From CAYJAD01 sp964370305 (lineage in GTDB: Bacteria; Desulfobacterota; Desulfovibrionia; Desulfovibrionales; Desulfovibrionaceae), in NCBI GenBank assembly GCA_964370305.1, contig CAYJIU010000035.1, positions 1-18,716 of the forward strand: a stretch of 18,716 bases of DNA, read 5' to 3'. The notes beneath the pieces were generated by a model. It did no database searches, was not told where the DNA came from, and saw only the letters and a list, made by a program, of their open reading frames with translations. Shown here one piece after another: positions 1 through 7,466 of this stretch (within the stretch, counting starts at the first letter, position 1; every line of letters starts with the position of its first letter). The position numbers and the translations under genes were made by a program.

Positions 1-24
1 TCCCCCAAACATCCTTCAAAAAAC

Positions 25-53
25 TTTAGCGGTGACAATATGTTATCGCTAAA
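25..53 (-). terminator. Probable intrinsic terminator downstream of ppiD
   Basis: Bases 25-36 and 42-53 form a 12-bp stem that includes two G-U type pairs, with a 5-base loop. Read on the minus strand, the stem is followed by one G and then six T (the complement of A18-A23). This is the form of a rho-independent terminator for transcripts coming leftward from ppiD. It lies about 170 bases past the ppiD stop codon, so the transcript would have a long 3' tail. Confidence 0.55.
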
Positions 54-224
54 AAATAATTTACAACGCAATGGCAAACGTTAAATTCAAACGCCATACT
101 CGGGTCATAGCTGAAAAATGTTTTTTAGCCTAGAATTTGTCCACACTCTCATCCACGGGGTGGTATAGCCGTACCCCCTCATGTGGGGAGTGCTGAACTT
201 GTCAGCACTCTGTAATAATTGACA
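54..224. other. Intergenic stretch downstream of ppiD, with a hairpin
   Basis: No gene is visible. The clearest element is a perfect 9-bp inverted repeat, 188-196 with 202-210, with a 5-base loop, 14 bases after the ppiD stop codon. No T tract follows it on either strand, so it may be a 3'-end stabilising stem. A GC-rich run at 155-190 can also form short GGGG/CCCC pairings. Confidence 0.4.
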
Positions 225-2141
225 TTATTGCTCTGTAGTCATATTCAAAAAAGACTCATTAATTATTTCTATATCAGCTTTTTCTGAAAGGCTAGCTAAA
301 AATAATTGGAACATTTTTTCCTTGCGTTGCATGGTCAAAACATTACCAATAATCTGTTGCATGGCACCTAGCTGTGCACCTTGGGATTCTTGAATTTTTG
401 TCACTCGCACTAGCACCGCACCACGCTTACCATCCACGGTGGCAATATAAACTGTAGGTAGCCACTCACCTACTTGGGCATCGAAAAGAGCTGTATTCAT
501 ATCAGGTTGCGGGCCAAGTGCGCCCACGTCACCATCACGCTGCACACCGGCTATGAGCTTGACTTTTGCGGCAAGGTCTTTGACAGAATCAATATGCTTA
601 AGTTCTTCACCGGCGATCTTAGTCACCTCTGCTAAAGCATTCTCATCTATCAATATTTTTTCTATCTCGGCTTTCACTTCTTCCAATGGACGCACAGCTG
701 CATCTACCTTTTCCACCACCTTCACCACCACATAGGCGTTATTTTCTGCACTCAACGCGGCATCTAAAGGAACGCCCGCTGCTGTGGCTAAAATCTGAGC
801 TGAGCCTTCAGGCTTAATTTGTAATAATTTTTCCAGCTCAAAAGCAGATAATATACCGGAATTTTTGAATTCAAGATTGTGCCCCTTGGCGGCATCGGCA
901 AGGCTATTACCTAAAATGTTAGCCTCAATCAAATCATCCAACACTTCACGTAGCTTAGCTGTACCTTGTTCGGATGCAAGTTCATTACGAATCTCTGCCT
1001 CCACCTCTGCAAGTTCCTTGGTGTTTGCTGCCTGCATCTCATCAACCTTAATTATATGCATCCCAAAATCTGTGCGAATGGGTGCAGATAAATCACCGCT
1101 TTTCATGCTAAAAACAGCGTCATTGAAAGCGGGTACAGTATCACCTGGATTTACCCAGTCAATATCACCACCATTGGCGGCAGTGGTTGTATCTTGAGAA
1201 TATTTTTTGGCAAGCTCGGCAAAATCTGCACCAGCTTGCAATTCATTTATAACATTTTGGGCACTGGCTGTGGCTTTTGCAATGTCTTCTTCGCTGGCTT
1301 CTGGTTCAAGAGTAAAAAGAATATGCCTAACTTTAGCCCGTGGTTGCACGGTAAAGTCGTCCTTACGCTCAGTATAATATTTTGATACATCCTCAGCACT
1401 AATACTTGCAGGGCTAACCACGGTTGTTGGGCTTACAACTACATAATCAACACTGGCTTTTGCAGGAATACTAAAGGCTTGGCGATTGCTTTCATAATAA
1501 GCCTTAACACTATCTTCAGCCGGCGCGCCAAGCTTTGCCACTACATCTTGAGCAGGAAAGAATAAGTATTCCAAATCCCTTTGCTCATAAGTAAAATTAA
1601 AGAAGGCAGATATTTCTGTATCAAAAGCTTCTCCGGTGGCGGTCATATTACTACGTAGCTTCCCTTCAAGCAGTTGTTCACGTACAATATTTTCAAATTC
1701 ACTTAAGCGTTGGCCTTGAGCGCTAACTAAGCGTTTGTATAGTTCGGGGTCAAAAACACCCTCAGCATTTTGAAATGACGGTATTTGCTCAATGGCGCTG
1801 CGTAACTCCAGAGGAGATACAGCAAGATCAAGGCGTTTTGCCTCTTGTTGCAAGAGGGAACTTAAAATTAATTGTTGCAAAACTTGCTGGGGCAACTGCA
1901 TTTGATTTAGCTCAGCCGCAGTTATATTAGGATTATTTTGTCTAACACTATCTCTTGCTTGCATATAAGCACGCTCAAAGGCGATGACGGTAATGGGCTC
2001 ATCATTAACAGAGGCCACCAAGGTCGCCGGATTCATGCTCTGCATGCTACCCACACCCCAAAAAACAAACACCAAGATGATAATACCAAAGGCCAACTTC
2101 ACACCCACTGACTGGGAATTGGAACGAATAAAATCCAACAT
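225..2141 (-). CDS. ppiD: Peptidyl-prolyl cis-trans isomerase PpiD, SurA/PpiC family periplasmic foldase
   Basis: A 638-residue membrane-anchored periplasmic folding factor. Residues 14-31 form one hydrophobic segment (KLAFGIIILVFVFWGVG) right after a short N-terminus that begins MLDFIRSNSQ, which is the typical PpiD anchor. A SurA-like N-terminal helical region follows. A parvulin (PpiC) domain spans about 268-369, with the characteristic VRHILF, the FAELAKKYSQD stretch, GGDIDWV, and the closing FGMHIIKVDE. A long C-terminal chaperone part follows. Length is close to the family norm of about 620-640. The ATG at 2141 is chosen because GGAG lies 6 bases before it; an in-frame TTG 15 bases upstream has no such site. 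By family knowledge it assists folding of outer-membrane and periplasmic proteins. The upstream neighbour on the same strand is a sigma-54-type regulator, 108 bases away, so cotranscription is possible. Confidence 0.9.
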   Translation of the reverse strand: MLDFIRSNSQSVGVKLAFGIIILVFVFWGVGSMQSMNPATLVASVNDEPITVIAFERAYMQARDSVRQNNPNITAAELNQMQLPQQVLQQLILSSLLQQEAKRLDLAVSPLELRSAIEQIPSFQNAEGVFDPELYKRLVSAQGQRLSEFENIVREQLLEGKLRSNMTATGEAFDTEISAFFNFTYEQRDLEYLFFPAQDVVAKLGAPAEDSVKAYYESNRQAFSIPAKASVDYVVVSPTTVVSPASISAEDVSKYYTERKDDFTVQPRAKVRHILFTLEPEASEEDIAKATASAQNVINELQAGADFAELAKKYSQDTTTAANGGDIDWVNPGDTVPAFNDAVFSMKSGDLSAPIRTDFGMHIIKVDEMQAANTKELAEVEAEIRNELASEQGTAKLREVLDDLIEANILGNSLADAAKGHNLEFKNSGILSAFELEKLLQIKPEGSAQILATAAGVPLDAALSAENNAYVVVKVVEKVDAAVRPLEEVKAEIEKILIDENALAEVTKIAGEELKHIDSVKDLAAKVKLIAGVQRDGDVGALGPQPDMNTALFDAQVGEWLPTVYIATVDGKRGAVLVRVTKIQESQGAQLGAMQQIIGNVLTMQRKEKMFQLFLASLSEKADIEIINESFLNMTTEQ

Positions 2142-2249
2142 TCTTAACTCCAACAATATAATGATAAATTTATTTTGTGATAAAAAAGTTTAATAAACAA
2201 GATGGGGATTAAAGATTTAGAGCTTACAAGCTTTGAAAATGATACAACT

Positions 2250-3698
2250 TTATTCCACATCAATTCCCATAGCTCGATATTCATTGAGTTTATTACGTAG
2301 TGTGCGCACAGATATACCCAAAAGATCCGCCGCCTGAGTCCTATTGCCAGAGGTGAGTTCAAGCCCTTTTAAAATCATTATGCGCTCCATCTCATGCAAA
2401 GGAATAACGGCATCACCAAATAACTGCGTATCCTGCATAGTGCCATCGCTGCCGTTCAAATCCACACCCAATGTATTTTCGGTAGCGTTGCCCTCTGCAT
2501 CCAATGCTGTACCATCGCCAAACAATGGCCACGAATCAGGGTCAAGCAAGAAGTGCCCTGGCTCTATGGGCCGACCATTGGCTAAAAGCACAGCCCGCTC
2601 CATAAGGTTTTGCAATTCGCGCACATTACCGGGGAATTCATAATTACTAAGCCATTCCACCGCTTGCGGCGAAAGGCTAGTTTTAGCTAGTCCATAATCC
2701 TTAGTGTAGGTATCAATAAAAAACTTTGCCAAAGTCAAAACATCATTGCCGCGCTCGCGTAGTGAAGGCAAACGTAACGGAATAACATTTAAGCGGAAAA
2801 ATAAATCCTGACGAAACTTACCTTCCTTAACCCAATCCTCAAGATCACGGTTGGTGGTGGCAAGGATACGCACATCCACGCGCACAGTATCTGTACCGCC
2901 AACTCTATCCACCTCACCTTCTTGTAAAACGCGCAAAAGCTTTGCTTGCAGGGCAAGATCCATTTCTGAAATTTCATCCAGCAATATGGTGCCGCCAGAG
3001 GCCAGCTCAAACTTACCAAGCTTGCGCGCAATGGCACCTGTAAATGCACCTTTTTCATGCCCAAAGAGCTCACTTTCAAGCAAATGTTCCGGTAAAGCTG
3101 CACAGTTAACAGCCACAAAGGGGCCATTTTTGCGATCACTCCACATATGCAAAGCACGGGCAAAAAGCTCCTTACCAGTGCCAGATTCACCATTTATAAG
3201 CACGGTGGCCTTAGAAGGTGCCACTTGCTTAGCTAAAGCCATAACTTTTTGCACAGCTTGATGTTCACCCACAATACGCGGGCCACCAATGATACTTGCT
3301 GCACGCCCACCTAAGGTTGAGGACGAAGGAGCCTGAGCCACTTGTTGTGGCGCGCGCGCCGCGGCGGCAATTTTTTCAAAATCCAGTGGTTCAAGCCAAT
3401 AATCTGCAGCACCAAGCTCCATAAAGCGTTGTGCCTCTTCAGCATTGCCTTTATCAGTGATAATAATAATGGGGGGAAATTCTGGATCATCTTGCCCAAC
3501 ACTCAATAAGTCTTCGGCCTTAAACCCAGGCAGCCAAGGACGCGTAAAAATAACCCCAGGGCCAGATTTACGCACGAAAGCGGACGCACCCTGAAGGTTT
3601 TCGGCTATACCCAGCTCATAACCAGCATCCCGCAATTGCGGGAACACTCGCGTAACAGCGTGAGCTGGAGCAAGAAAAAGTATACGACGTGTAGACAT
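2250..3698 (-). CDS. Sigma-54-dependent transcriptional activator (NtrC/FlrC type) with degenerate receiver domain
   Basis: A 482-residue bacterial enhancer-binding protein with three parts. Residues 1-115 have the fold pattern of a receiver domain but lack its chemistry. The acidic pair near the N-terminus is replaced (FLAPAH), Thr52/Arg53 stand where the phospho-Asp is expected (FTRPWLPG), and the switch Lys is Glu103 (WLEPLD). Residues about 140-380 are a full AAA+ sigma-54 activator domain: Walker A GESGTGKE (170-177), GAFTGA (217-222), Walker B ILLDE (238-242), arginine-finger region FRQDLFFRLN (295-304) and PGNVREL (356-362). A Fis-type helix-turn-helix ends the protein (about 433-473, GNRTQAADLLGISVRTLRNKL). 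It should remodel sigma-54 polymerase at -24/-12 promoters, but probably without phosphorylation control. Its targets are not visible here. The overall plan recalls FleQ/FlrA/FlrC flagellar regulators, but this is inference. The ribosome binding site is weak. Confidence 0.88.
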   Translation of the reverse strand: MSTRRILFLAPAHAVTRVFPQLRDAGYELGIAENLQGASAFVRKSGPGVIFTRPWLPGFKAEDLLSVGQDDPEFPPIIIITDKGNAEEAQRFMELGAADYWLEPLDFEKIAAAARAPQQVAQAPSSSTLGGRAASIIGGPRIVGEHQAVQKVMALAKQVAPSKATVLINGESGTGKELFARALHMWSDRKNGPFVAVNCAALPEHLLESELFGHEKGAFTGAIARKLGKFELASGGTILLDEISEMDLALQAKLLRVLQEGEVDRVGGTDTVRVDVRILATTNRDLEDWVKEGKFRQDLFFRLNVIPLRLPSLRERGNDVLTLAKFFIDTYTKDYGLAKTSLSPQAVEWLSNYEFPGNVRELQNLMERAVLLANGRPIEPGHFLLDPDSWPLFGDGTALDAEGNATENTLGVDLNGSDGTMQDTQLFGDAVIPLHEMERIMILKGLELTSGNRTQAADLLGISVRTLRNKLNEYRAMGIDVE

Positions 3699-3777
3699 AC
3701 TCGTTACTATCTAACCTCTTATGGGCAGAATGGCAAGTGTCTCTTTCCTTTATGAAATAAATAATGTACTTTTTTAG

Positions 3778-3806
3778 TTCACAAGGCATAACAAAAGACA
3801 TACAAA
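3778..3806 (+). promoter_or_regulatory. Possible sigma-70 promoter for larB
   Basis: TTCACA (3778-3783) lies 17 bases before TACAAA (3801-3806), giving 5 of 6 and 4 of 6 matches to the -35 and -10 consensus. The larB start is 45 bases further on. The region is very AT-rich, so chance matches are likely. Confidence 0.25.
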
Positions 3807-3851
3807 AAAATATTTTTTCCAAAAAAAATAATCATTTCAAGGGAAAAGACT

Positions 3852-4622
3852 ATGAACCAAAGTGAGCTTTATAAAATTTTAACACAAGTGGCGGCAGGGC
3901 AAATGTCCATTGCCCAAGCTGTAGAAAAAGTACACCTAAGCCCCATAGAGGACACATTGCACGGGCTAACCCTCGATACAGCACGTGGCCTTCGTACTGG
4001 CCTTGGGGAGGTAGTCTTTGCTCAAAATAAAAGTGACTCACAACTACTTTCGGCCATGGAAAATCTAGCCAAAACCATGCCCGTGCTGGCCACAAGAGTT
4101 ACCCCAAAGCAGTTGGAATTGCTTAAACATCACTTCCCACAAGGAAGTTTTTTAGCCGAAGGTGGTCTTTTTAGTTTAGGAAAAGAGCTACCAAGCACCC
4201 CCCCGTGGCCCAATAGTGGTGAAGTATTGGTGATTTCTGCTGGAGCAGCCGATAGACCAGTCGCTTTAGAAGCCTTTGGAACATTGCACTTTTGGGGTAT
4301 TAATGCTGGATTTATTGCCGATGTTGGTGTTGCAGGATTGCATAGACTAAAGGCCCATGTACCTGCCATGCACGCCACAAAATTTATTATTGCCGTGGCT
4401 GGTATGGAGGGTGCATTGCCTGGAGTTTTAGCAGGTTTTGTGCGTTGTCCGGTGTTGGCTGTCCCCACATCGGTTGGTTATGGTGTAGGCGAAGGCGGCA
4501 AAGCCGCACTTTCCACCATGCTTTGCACTTGCGTGCCTGGGGTTGCAGTCTGCAATATTGATAATGGTTTTGGGGCAGCAGCCTTTGCCACAAAATGCAT
4601 TAAGAATGATACTAGCGTGTAA
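3852..4622 (+). CDS. larB: LarB, pyridinium-3,5-biscarboxylic acid mononucleotide synthase (nickel-pincer cofactor biosynthesis)
   Basis: A 256-residue protein of the LarB family, which has a PurE-like (AIR carboxylase) C-terminal domain. By family knowledge LarB carboxylates nicotinic acid adenine dinucleotide at C5 and hydrolyses the phosphoanhydride. This gives the dicarboxylated mononucleotide that LarE and LarC turn into the nickel-pincer cofactor of lactate racemase and related enzymes. Seen here: an N-terminal helical part with LDTARGLRTGLGEVVFAQNK, then the carboxylase-like core with VISAGAADRPVALEA, DVGVAGLHRL, VAGMEGALPGVLAG, PTSVGYGVGEGGKAAL and the end motif NIDNGFGAAAFA. Cys227 in TCVPG corresponds to the conserved catalytic cysteine. 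The start has AAGGGA 7 bases upstream. Neither larC nor larE is in the window, so partners must lie elsewhere. The protein is likely cytosolic. Confidence 0.92.
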   Translation: MNQSELYKILTQVAAGQMSIAQAVEKVHLSPIEDTLHGLTLDTARGLRTGLGEVVFAQNKSDSQLLSAMENLAKTMPVLATRVTPKQLELLKHHFPQGSFLAEGGLFSLGKELPSTPPWPNSGEVLVISAGAADRPVALEAFGTLHFWGINAGFIADVGVAGLHRLKAHVPAMHATKFIIAVAGMEGALPGVLAGFVRCPVLAVPTSVGYGVGEGGKAALSTMLCTCVPGVAVCNIDNGFGAAAFATKCIKNDTSV

Positions 4623-4686
4623 ATATGATGTCTCTGGTGTTTAAATTATTTGCAGCGGATAAAATTAAAATAAAATAATAGCAGCA

Positions 4687-4692
4687 TTGACA
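4687..4692 (+). promoter_or_regulatory. Possible -35 element for cycA
   Basis: A perfect TTGACA lies 65 bases before the cycA start and is followed by an 11-base A tract. No convincing -10 hexamer sits 16-18 bases downstream; TAGTTG at 4710-4715 matches poorly. The site is suggestive only. Confidence 0.3.
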
Positions 4693-4756
4693 AAAAAAAA
4701 AATCTAGGCTAGTTGAGTGGCTGTATCTAATCACAACTCGTTTGAGGAGGCGCGTT

Positions 4757-5155
4757 ATGAAGAAGATGGTTTTGAGCTTATTAGCTCTGTTCGTATTGGC
4801 TATTGCCATCCCTGCGCTTGCAGCTCCTGAAGCTCCTGCTGATGGCATTAAAATGAACAATGGTGGCACTAAGAAGAAAACTGTTGTTTTCAATCACAGC
4901 ACACACAAAGAAATTGCTTGTGGTAGCTGTCACCACCCTGTAGATGGTAAAGAAGACTATCGTAAATGTAGCACTGCTGGATGTCACGATGACCTTAAGG
5001 GCAAAAAAGGCACTAAGAGTTATTATAACGTGATGCATGCTAGAAAAGGCACTAAGTTTGATTCTTGCGTGAGTTGTCACGTAAAAACTGCTGGTGCTGA
5101 TGCAGCCAAGAAGAAAGCTCTTGTTGGTTGTGCTAAGTCAAAATGCCATCCATAG
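4757..5155 (+). CDS. cycA: Tetrahaem cytochrome c3 (type I), periplasmic
   Basis: A 132-residue precursor with a Sec signal peptide (MKKMVLSLLALFVLAIAIPALA, written here only as residues 1-22) that ends in ALA before APEAP. The mature protein has about 110 residues. Four haem sites occur in the order typical of cytochrome c3: CGSCH (55-59), CSTAGCH (71-77), CVSCH (104-108) and CAKSKCH (125-131). The extra axial histidines of the family are present: H47, H50, H60 and H94. By family knowledge this soluble periplasmic protein takes electrons from periplasmic hydrogenases and formate dehydrogenases and passes them to transmembrane redox complexes. The ATG at 4757 is chosen because GAGGAGG lies 6 bases upstream; an in-frame start 15 bases earlier would overlap this site. 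The many lysines suit docking to hydrogenase. It is probably monocistronic, with a stable hairpin after the stop. Confidence 0.97.
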   Translation: MKKMVLSLLALFVLAIAIPALAAPEAPADGIKMNNGGTKKKTVVFNHSTHKEIACGSCHHPVDGKEDYRKCSTAGCHDDLKGKKGTKSYYNVMHARKGTKFDSCVSCHVKTAGADAAKKKALVGCAKSKCHP

Positions 5156-5180
5156 GCTTTGTTTAAGATTTAGTTTTAGT

Positions 5181-5211
5181 CATAAGGCCTGCTGCGTAAG
5201 CAGGCCTTATG
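5181..5211. terminator. Perfect 13-bp hairpin after cycA
   Basis: Bases 5181-5193 and 5199-5211 are exact reverse complements around a 5-base loop (GCGTA), 25 bases after the cycA stop codon. The stem is GC-rich, but no T run follows on the plus strand and none precedes it for the minus strand. It may end or stabilise the abundant cycA mRNA rather than act as a standard intrinsic terminator. Confidence 0.5.
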
Positions 5212-5460
5212 CGTTGCTGACAGATATAACTATCCCAGCACATTCAAATTCCCCCCATCAAATCCCTGTAGAATCATTTGCCAATTATAATAATATCTGT
5301 TATAACAAAGTCATAGTAGGTGTTGATGAATAGTCGTATATTGTGAATTGTAAAATAATTCAACGTGTAAGCGCATTTTTCAGCATCGGCTACAATATAC
5401 ACGCTTAGCGATTGAAAATTTAGAGGCAACATTACTAAAACCAAACATACAGGGGCCCGT
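5212..5460. other. Intergenic leader region of the acidic repeat protein
   Basis: No gene is seen in this 249-base AT-rich gap. There is an 8-bp inverted repeat, 5220-5227 with 5293-5300, separated by 65 bases. A TACAAT hexamer at 5391-5396 could be a -10 element, but no good -35 is spaced for it. AGGGG at 5450-5455 is the ribosome binding site of the next gene. Confidence 0.3.
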
Positions 5461-7017
5461 ATGGACTTAGATTTGAAAGAAGACGCCAAACCAGATGATG
5501 AAATAATTGAACTAACTGACATCATTGAAAAAGGCGCGAAAGTTAAGGCACCACCCGAGGCGCAAAGTGACAATCTTGACGCTTTAATGAGTGATCTTGG
5601 CAATACAAAGTCTGCAAGCCCCAACATACCCAATGATACCGAGGCTGATATTGACGCTCTACTTGCGCAAATGGATTCCGATGCACCAGCCCCAAAACCT
5701 GCCGCAGCAGAAACTACAACAGCCGAACCTGATACCAGTGATATAGACGCCCTACTGGCAGATTTGGATATGCCATCTCAACCTGATGCAACCACTGAAT
5801 CAACTCTTGATACCAACGCAAAAGCCACTGATGACACTTCCGATATGGATAGCTTGCTCGAAGATATTTTAGATACAAATACCACATCTTCTAGTACAAA
5901 AACGGCCACGCCCGAGGCTACTCTACCTGATAGTGATACTAAATCCACTGCCACCCCTGAGGCTGAAGACAGTTCCGCTGATATGGACGCTCTTTTAGAA
6001 AGTATTTTAGATGATACAGCACCGGAGCCTGCACCAAGTCCTAAGGACAGTGTAGACCCCTTGGATGATCTTGATGCCTTTTTAGATGCGCCAAGCTCTG
6101 GCCCTGAGCAAGCAGTTGCTGACAGCAAGCCTAGTCAAGATGCCAGCCCCGATGATATTTTTAATGATTTAGATGAGCTACTAAAAGAAACTGATAACGA
6201 AAGCGAAATACCAGGCAAAACCACCAAGAGTAATACCGACGAAAACATAGATCTTTCTGACATTGACAGTATTTTGAACGAAGTTGGCTTTGGCGAAAGT
6301 GCCACCACTGTGGAAAATGTGGCGGAAGACTTGCTACCAGATGGAGATACTATTTCAGATAGCATCAAGGAGCCAGACCCCATTATGGAGGCTGTAGACG
6401 TCGTATTAGACAGCATAGAAGAACCACAAGCTCCCATTGATGAACCTGATACACCCTTAACTGAACCTGTAAGCGCAGAAGCCGAAGAGCAACAAGACGT
6501 AGCTGCATCAGAACTTATTCCAGAGCAAGATATGAGTGAGCTTGAACAAAAACTTGCAAACGATGAGATGGCGGAACTTGAGCAAATGTTAGCTGGTGAA
6601 AAATCACTTGAGCCAGCGACAGAGCTAGAAGCAGAAGCGATGCCGGAGCCTGAGCCTGCGTCAACGCCAGAACCAACGCCTGAACCTGAGCAAGTATCTG
6701 CAAGCGATGTGACCATGGCCGCAGTCATCACATCTGGTTCGCGCATTGATGCTGTGGAGAGCCTCAACAAGGCACCGGATCAAAGCGCACTCATGGCCAG
6801 AATTGAGCAATTGGAAGAACGTTTAGCTAACTTAGAACAATGGGAAACACAAATAGCCAATGTAGAGCAATTACAAGAGCGTGTATCTCAGATGGAGCAA
6901 CTAGAGCAACGTGTGGCTAAACTTGAGCAAACACTTACTAAGGATTTAGAAAATATGGCAACAAAGGCTGCTGCCAAAATCATCCGTGAAGAAATTGCAG
7001 CCCTGCTTGCTGATTAA
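5461..7017 (+). CDS. Acidic repeat protein with DIDALL-type motifs and C-terminal coiled coil, function unknown
   Basis: A 518-residue protein that I do not recognise as a named family. It is strongly acidic and rich in Pro, Ala, Ser and Thr, with no signal peptide or membrane segment, so it is probably cytosolic and largely disordered. Eight copies of a D-[ILM]-D-[AS]-L-L-like motif sit at about residues 38, 63, 94, 128, 174, 203, 236 and 267 (for example DIDALLAQMD, DIDALLADLD, DMDALLESIL). Two related MSELEQKLA / MAELEQMLA segments lie at 358-379, and a Pro-Glu linker at 393-410. Residues about 445-495 form a Glu/Gln/Leu heptad coiled coil. The end is a helix finishing EIAALLAD, itself similar to the motif. 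The N-terminus has EIIELTDIIEKG. The start has AGGGG 5 bases upstream. The design suggests a multivalent scaffold that oligomerises through its C-terminus. That role is inference. Confidence 0.85.
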   Translation: MDLDLKEDAKPDDEIIELTDIIEKGAKVKAPPEAQSDNLDALMSDLGNTKSASPNIPNDTEADIDALLAQMDSDAPAPKPAAAETTTAEPDTSDIDALLADLDMPSQPDATTESTLDTNAKATDDTSDMDSLLEDILDTNTTSSSTKTATPEATLPDSDTKSTATPEAEDSSADMDALLESILDDTAPEPAPSPKDSVDPLDDLDAFLDAPSSGPEQAVADSKPSQDASPDDIFNDLDELLKETDNESEIPGKTTKSNTDENIDLSDIDSILNEVGFGESATTVENVAEDLLPDGDTISDSIKEPDPIMEAVDVVLDSIEEPQAPIDEPDTPLTEPVSAEAEEQQDVAASELIPEQDMSELEQKLANDEMAELEQMLAGEKSLEPATELEAEAMPEPEPASTPEPTPEPEQVSASDVTMAAVITSGSRIDAVESLNKAPDQSALMARIEQLEERLANLEQWETQIANVEQLQERVSQMEQLEQRVAKLEQTLTKDLENMATKAAAKIIREEIAALLAD

Positions 7018-7045
7018 CAAATTGATTTTTAAAATATTTTAATAA

Positions 7046-7134
7046 GGGGCGGGGACTAAGGTTTTCGTTTCTTGACCCGCCCGGCCAAGCCCAATGGGGG
7101 CCGAAGCCATTCCCCAATGGGCGGGGATTTTTTT
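7046..7134 (+). terminator. Intrinsic terminator with competing upstream stems
   Basis: The terminator proper pairs 7089-7099 (GCCCAATGGGG) with 7112-7122 (CCCCAATGGGC), 10 of 11 bases, followed by GGGGA and seven T (7128-7134). Upstream, CCCGCCC (7076-7082) can pair either with GGGGCGGGG (7046-7054) or with GGGCGGG (7119-7125), which would compete with the terminator stem. It begins 28 bases after the stop of the acidic repeat gene and ends about 120 bases before the next gene. Confidence 0.75.
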
Positions 7135-7255
7135 ATCAATTTACCATTTGGCATACACATTTTGCGCAATAGTTTTATTGTACTTTGTCAAATGGAGAGC
7201 TACACACAATAAATTGCGCATACATTTCAAATGATTAAAATTTACGGAGGCAACG

Positions 7256-7426
7256 GTGGATAGATTACACAAAGAGGCATTACAAGTGGCCAAGGAGTTG
7301 GTGGCAAAGTTTATTGAAACTCGTACCATTTCACCCACAAATTTTGCCGAAACATTCCCCGCCGTATATAATGTTGTATTAAGTACCATTCAAGCCCAAG
7401 AGCAGGCGCGTGATAAAAATGATTAA
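7256..7426 (+). CDS. Small conserved-looking protein, 56 residues, function unknown
   Basis: A short gene beginning with GTG. ACGGAGG (7244-7250) lies 5 bases upstream, which is one of the best ribosome binding sites in the window and supports the start. The product begins MDRLHKEALQVAKELVAKF and continues with a mixed helical sequence (IETRTISPTNFAETFPAVYNVV) to QARDKND. It has no cysteines, signal peptide or membrane segment, and reads as two or three amphipathic helices. The stop codon is 40 bases before menG, so it is probably the first gene of a menG transcript. I recall similar small hypothetical proteins in Desulfovibrio relatives but cannot name a function. The sequence loosely resembles the N-terminal helices of MucR-type regulators, without the zinc-finger part. 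Confidence 0.72.
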   Translation: MDRLHKEALQVAKELVAKFIETRTISPTNFAETFPAVYNVVLSTIQAQEQARDKND

Positions 7427-7466
7427 AAGCAACTGCAATCTGATTTTATCATAGTGGATTTAGAGC

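Noticed and set aside
553..1385. Several plus-strand open frames across ppiD
   Set aside because: They are shadows of the minus-strand ppiD frame with Ser-rich or mixed composition and no ribosome binding sites.
5640..6290. Repeated DNA that could suggest a CRISPR-like or tandem array
   Set aside because: The repeats are at the protein level (DIDALL motif), with varied codons and uneven spacing of about 75-140 bases. There are no constant DNA repeats.
6135..6770. 211-residue open frame on the minus strand
   Set aside because: It is antisense to the acidic repeat gene, is almost only Ser, Ala, Gly and Val, and has no ribosome binding site. It arises from the Asp/Glu/Ala-rich codons on the other strand.
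7076..7126. tRNA or small structured RNA in the GC-rich stretch after the acidic gene
   Set aside because: There is no cloverleaf spacing, T-loop GTTCGA or CCA end. The T tract after the last stem marks it as a terminator region.
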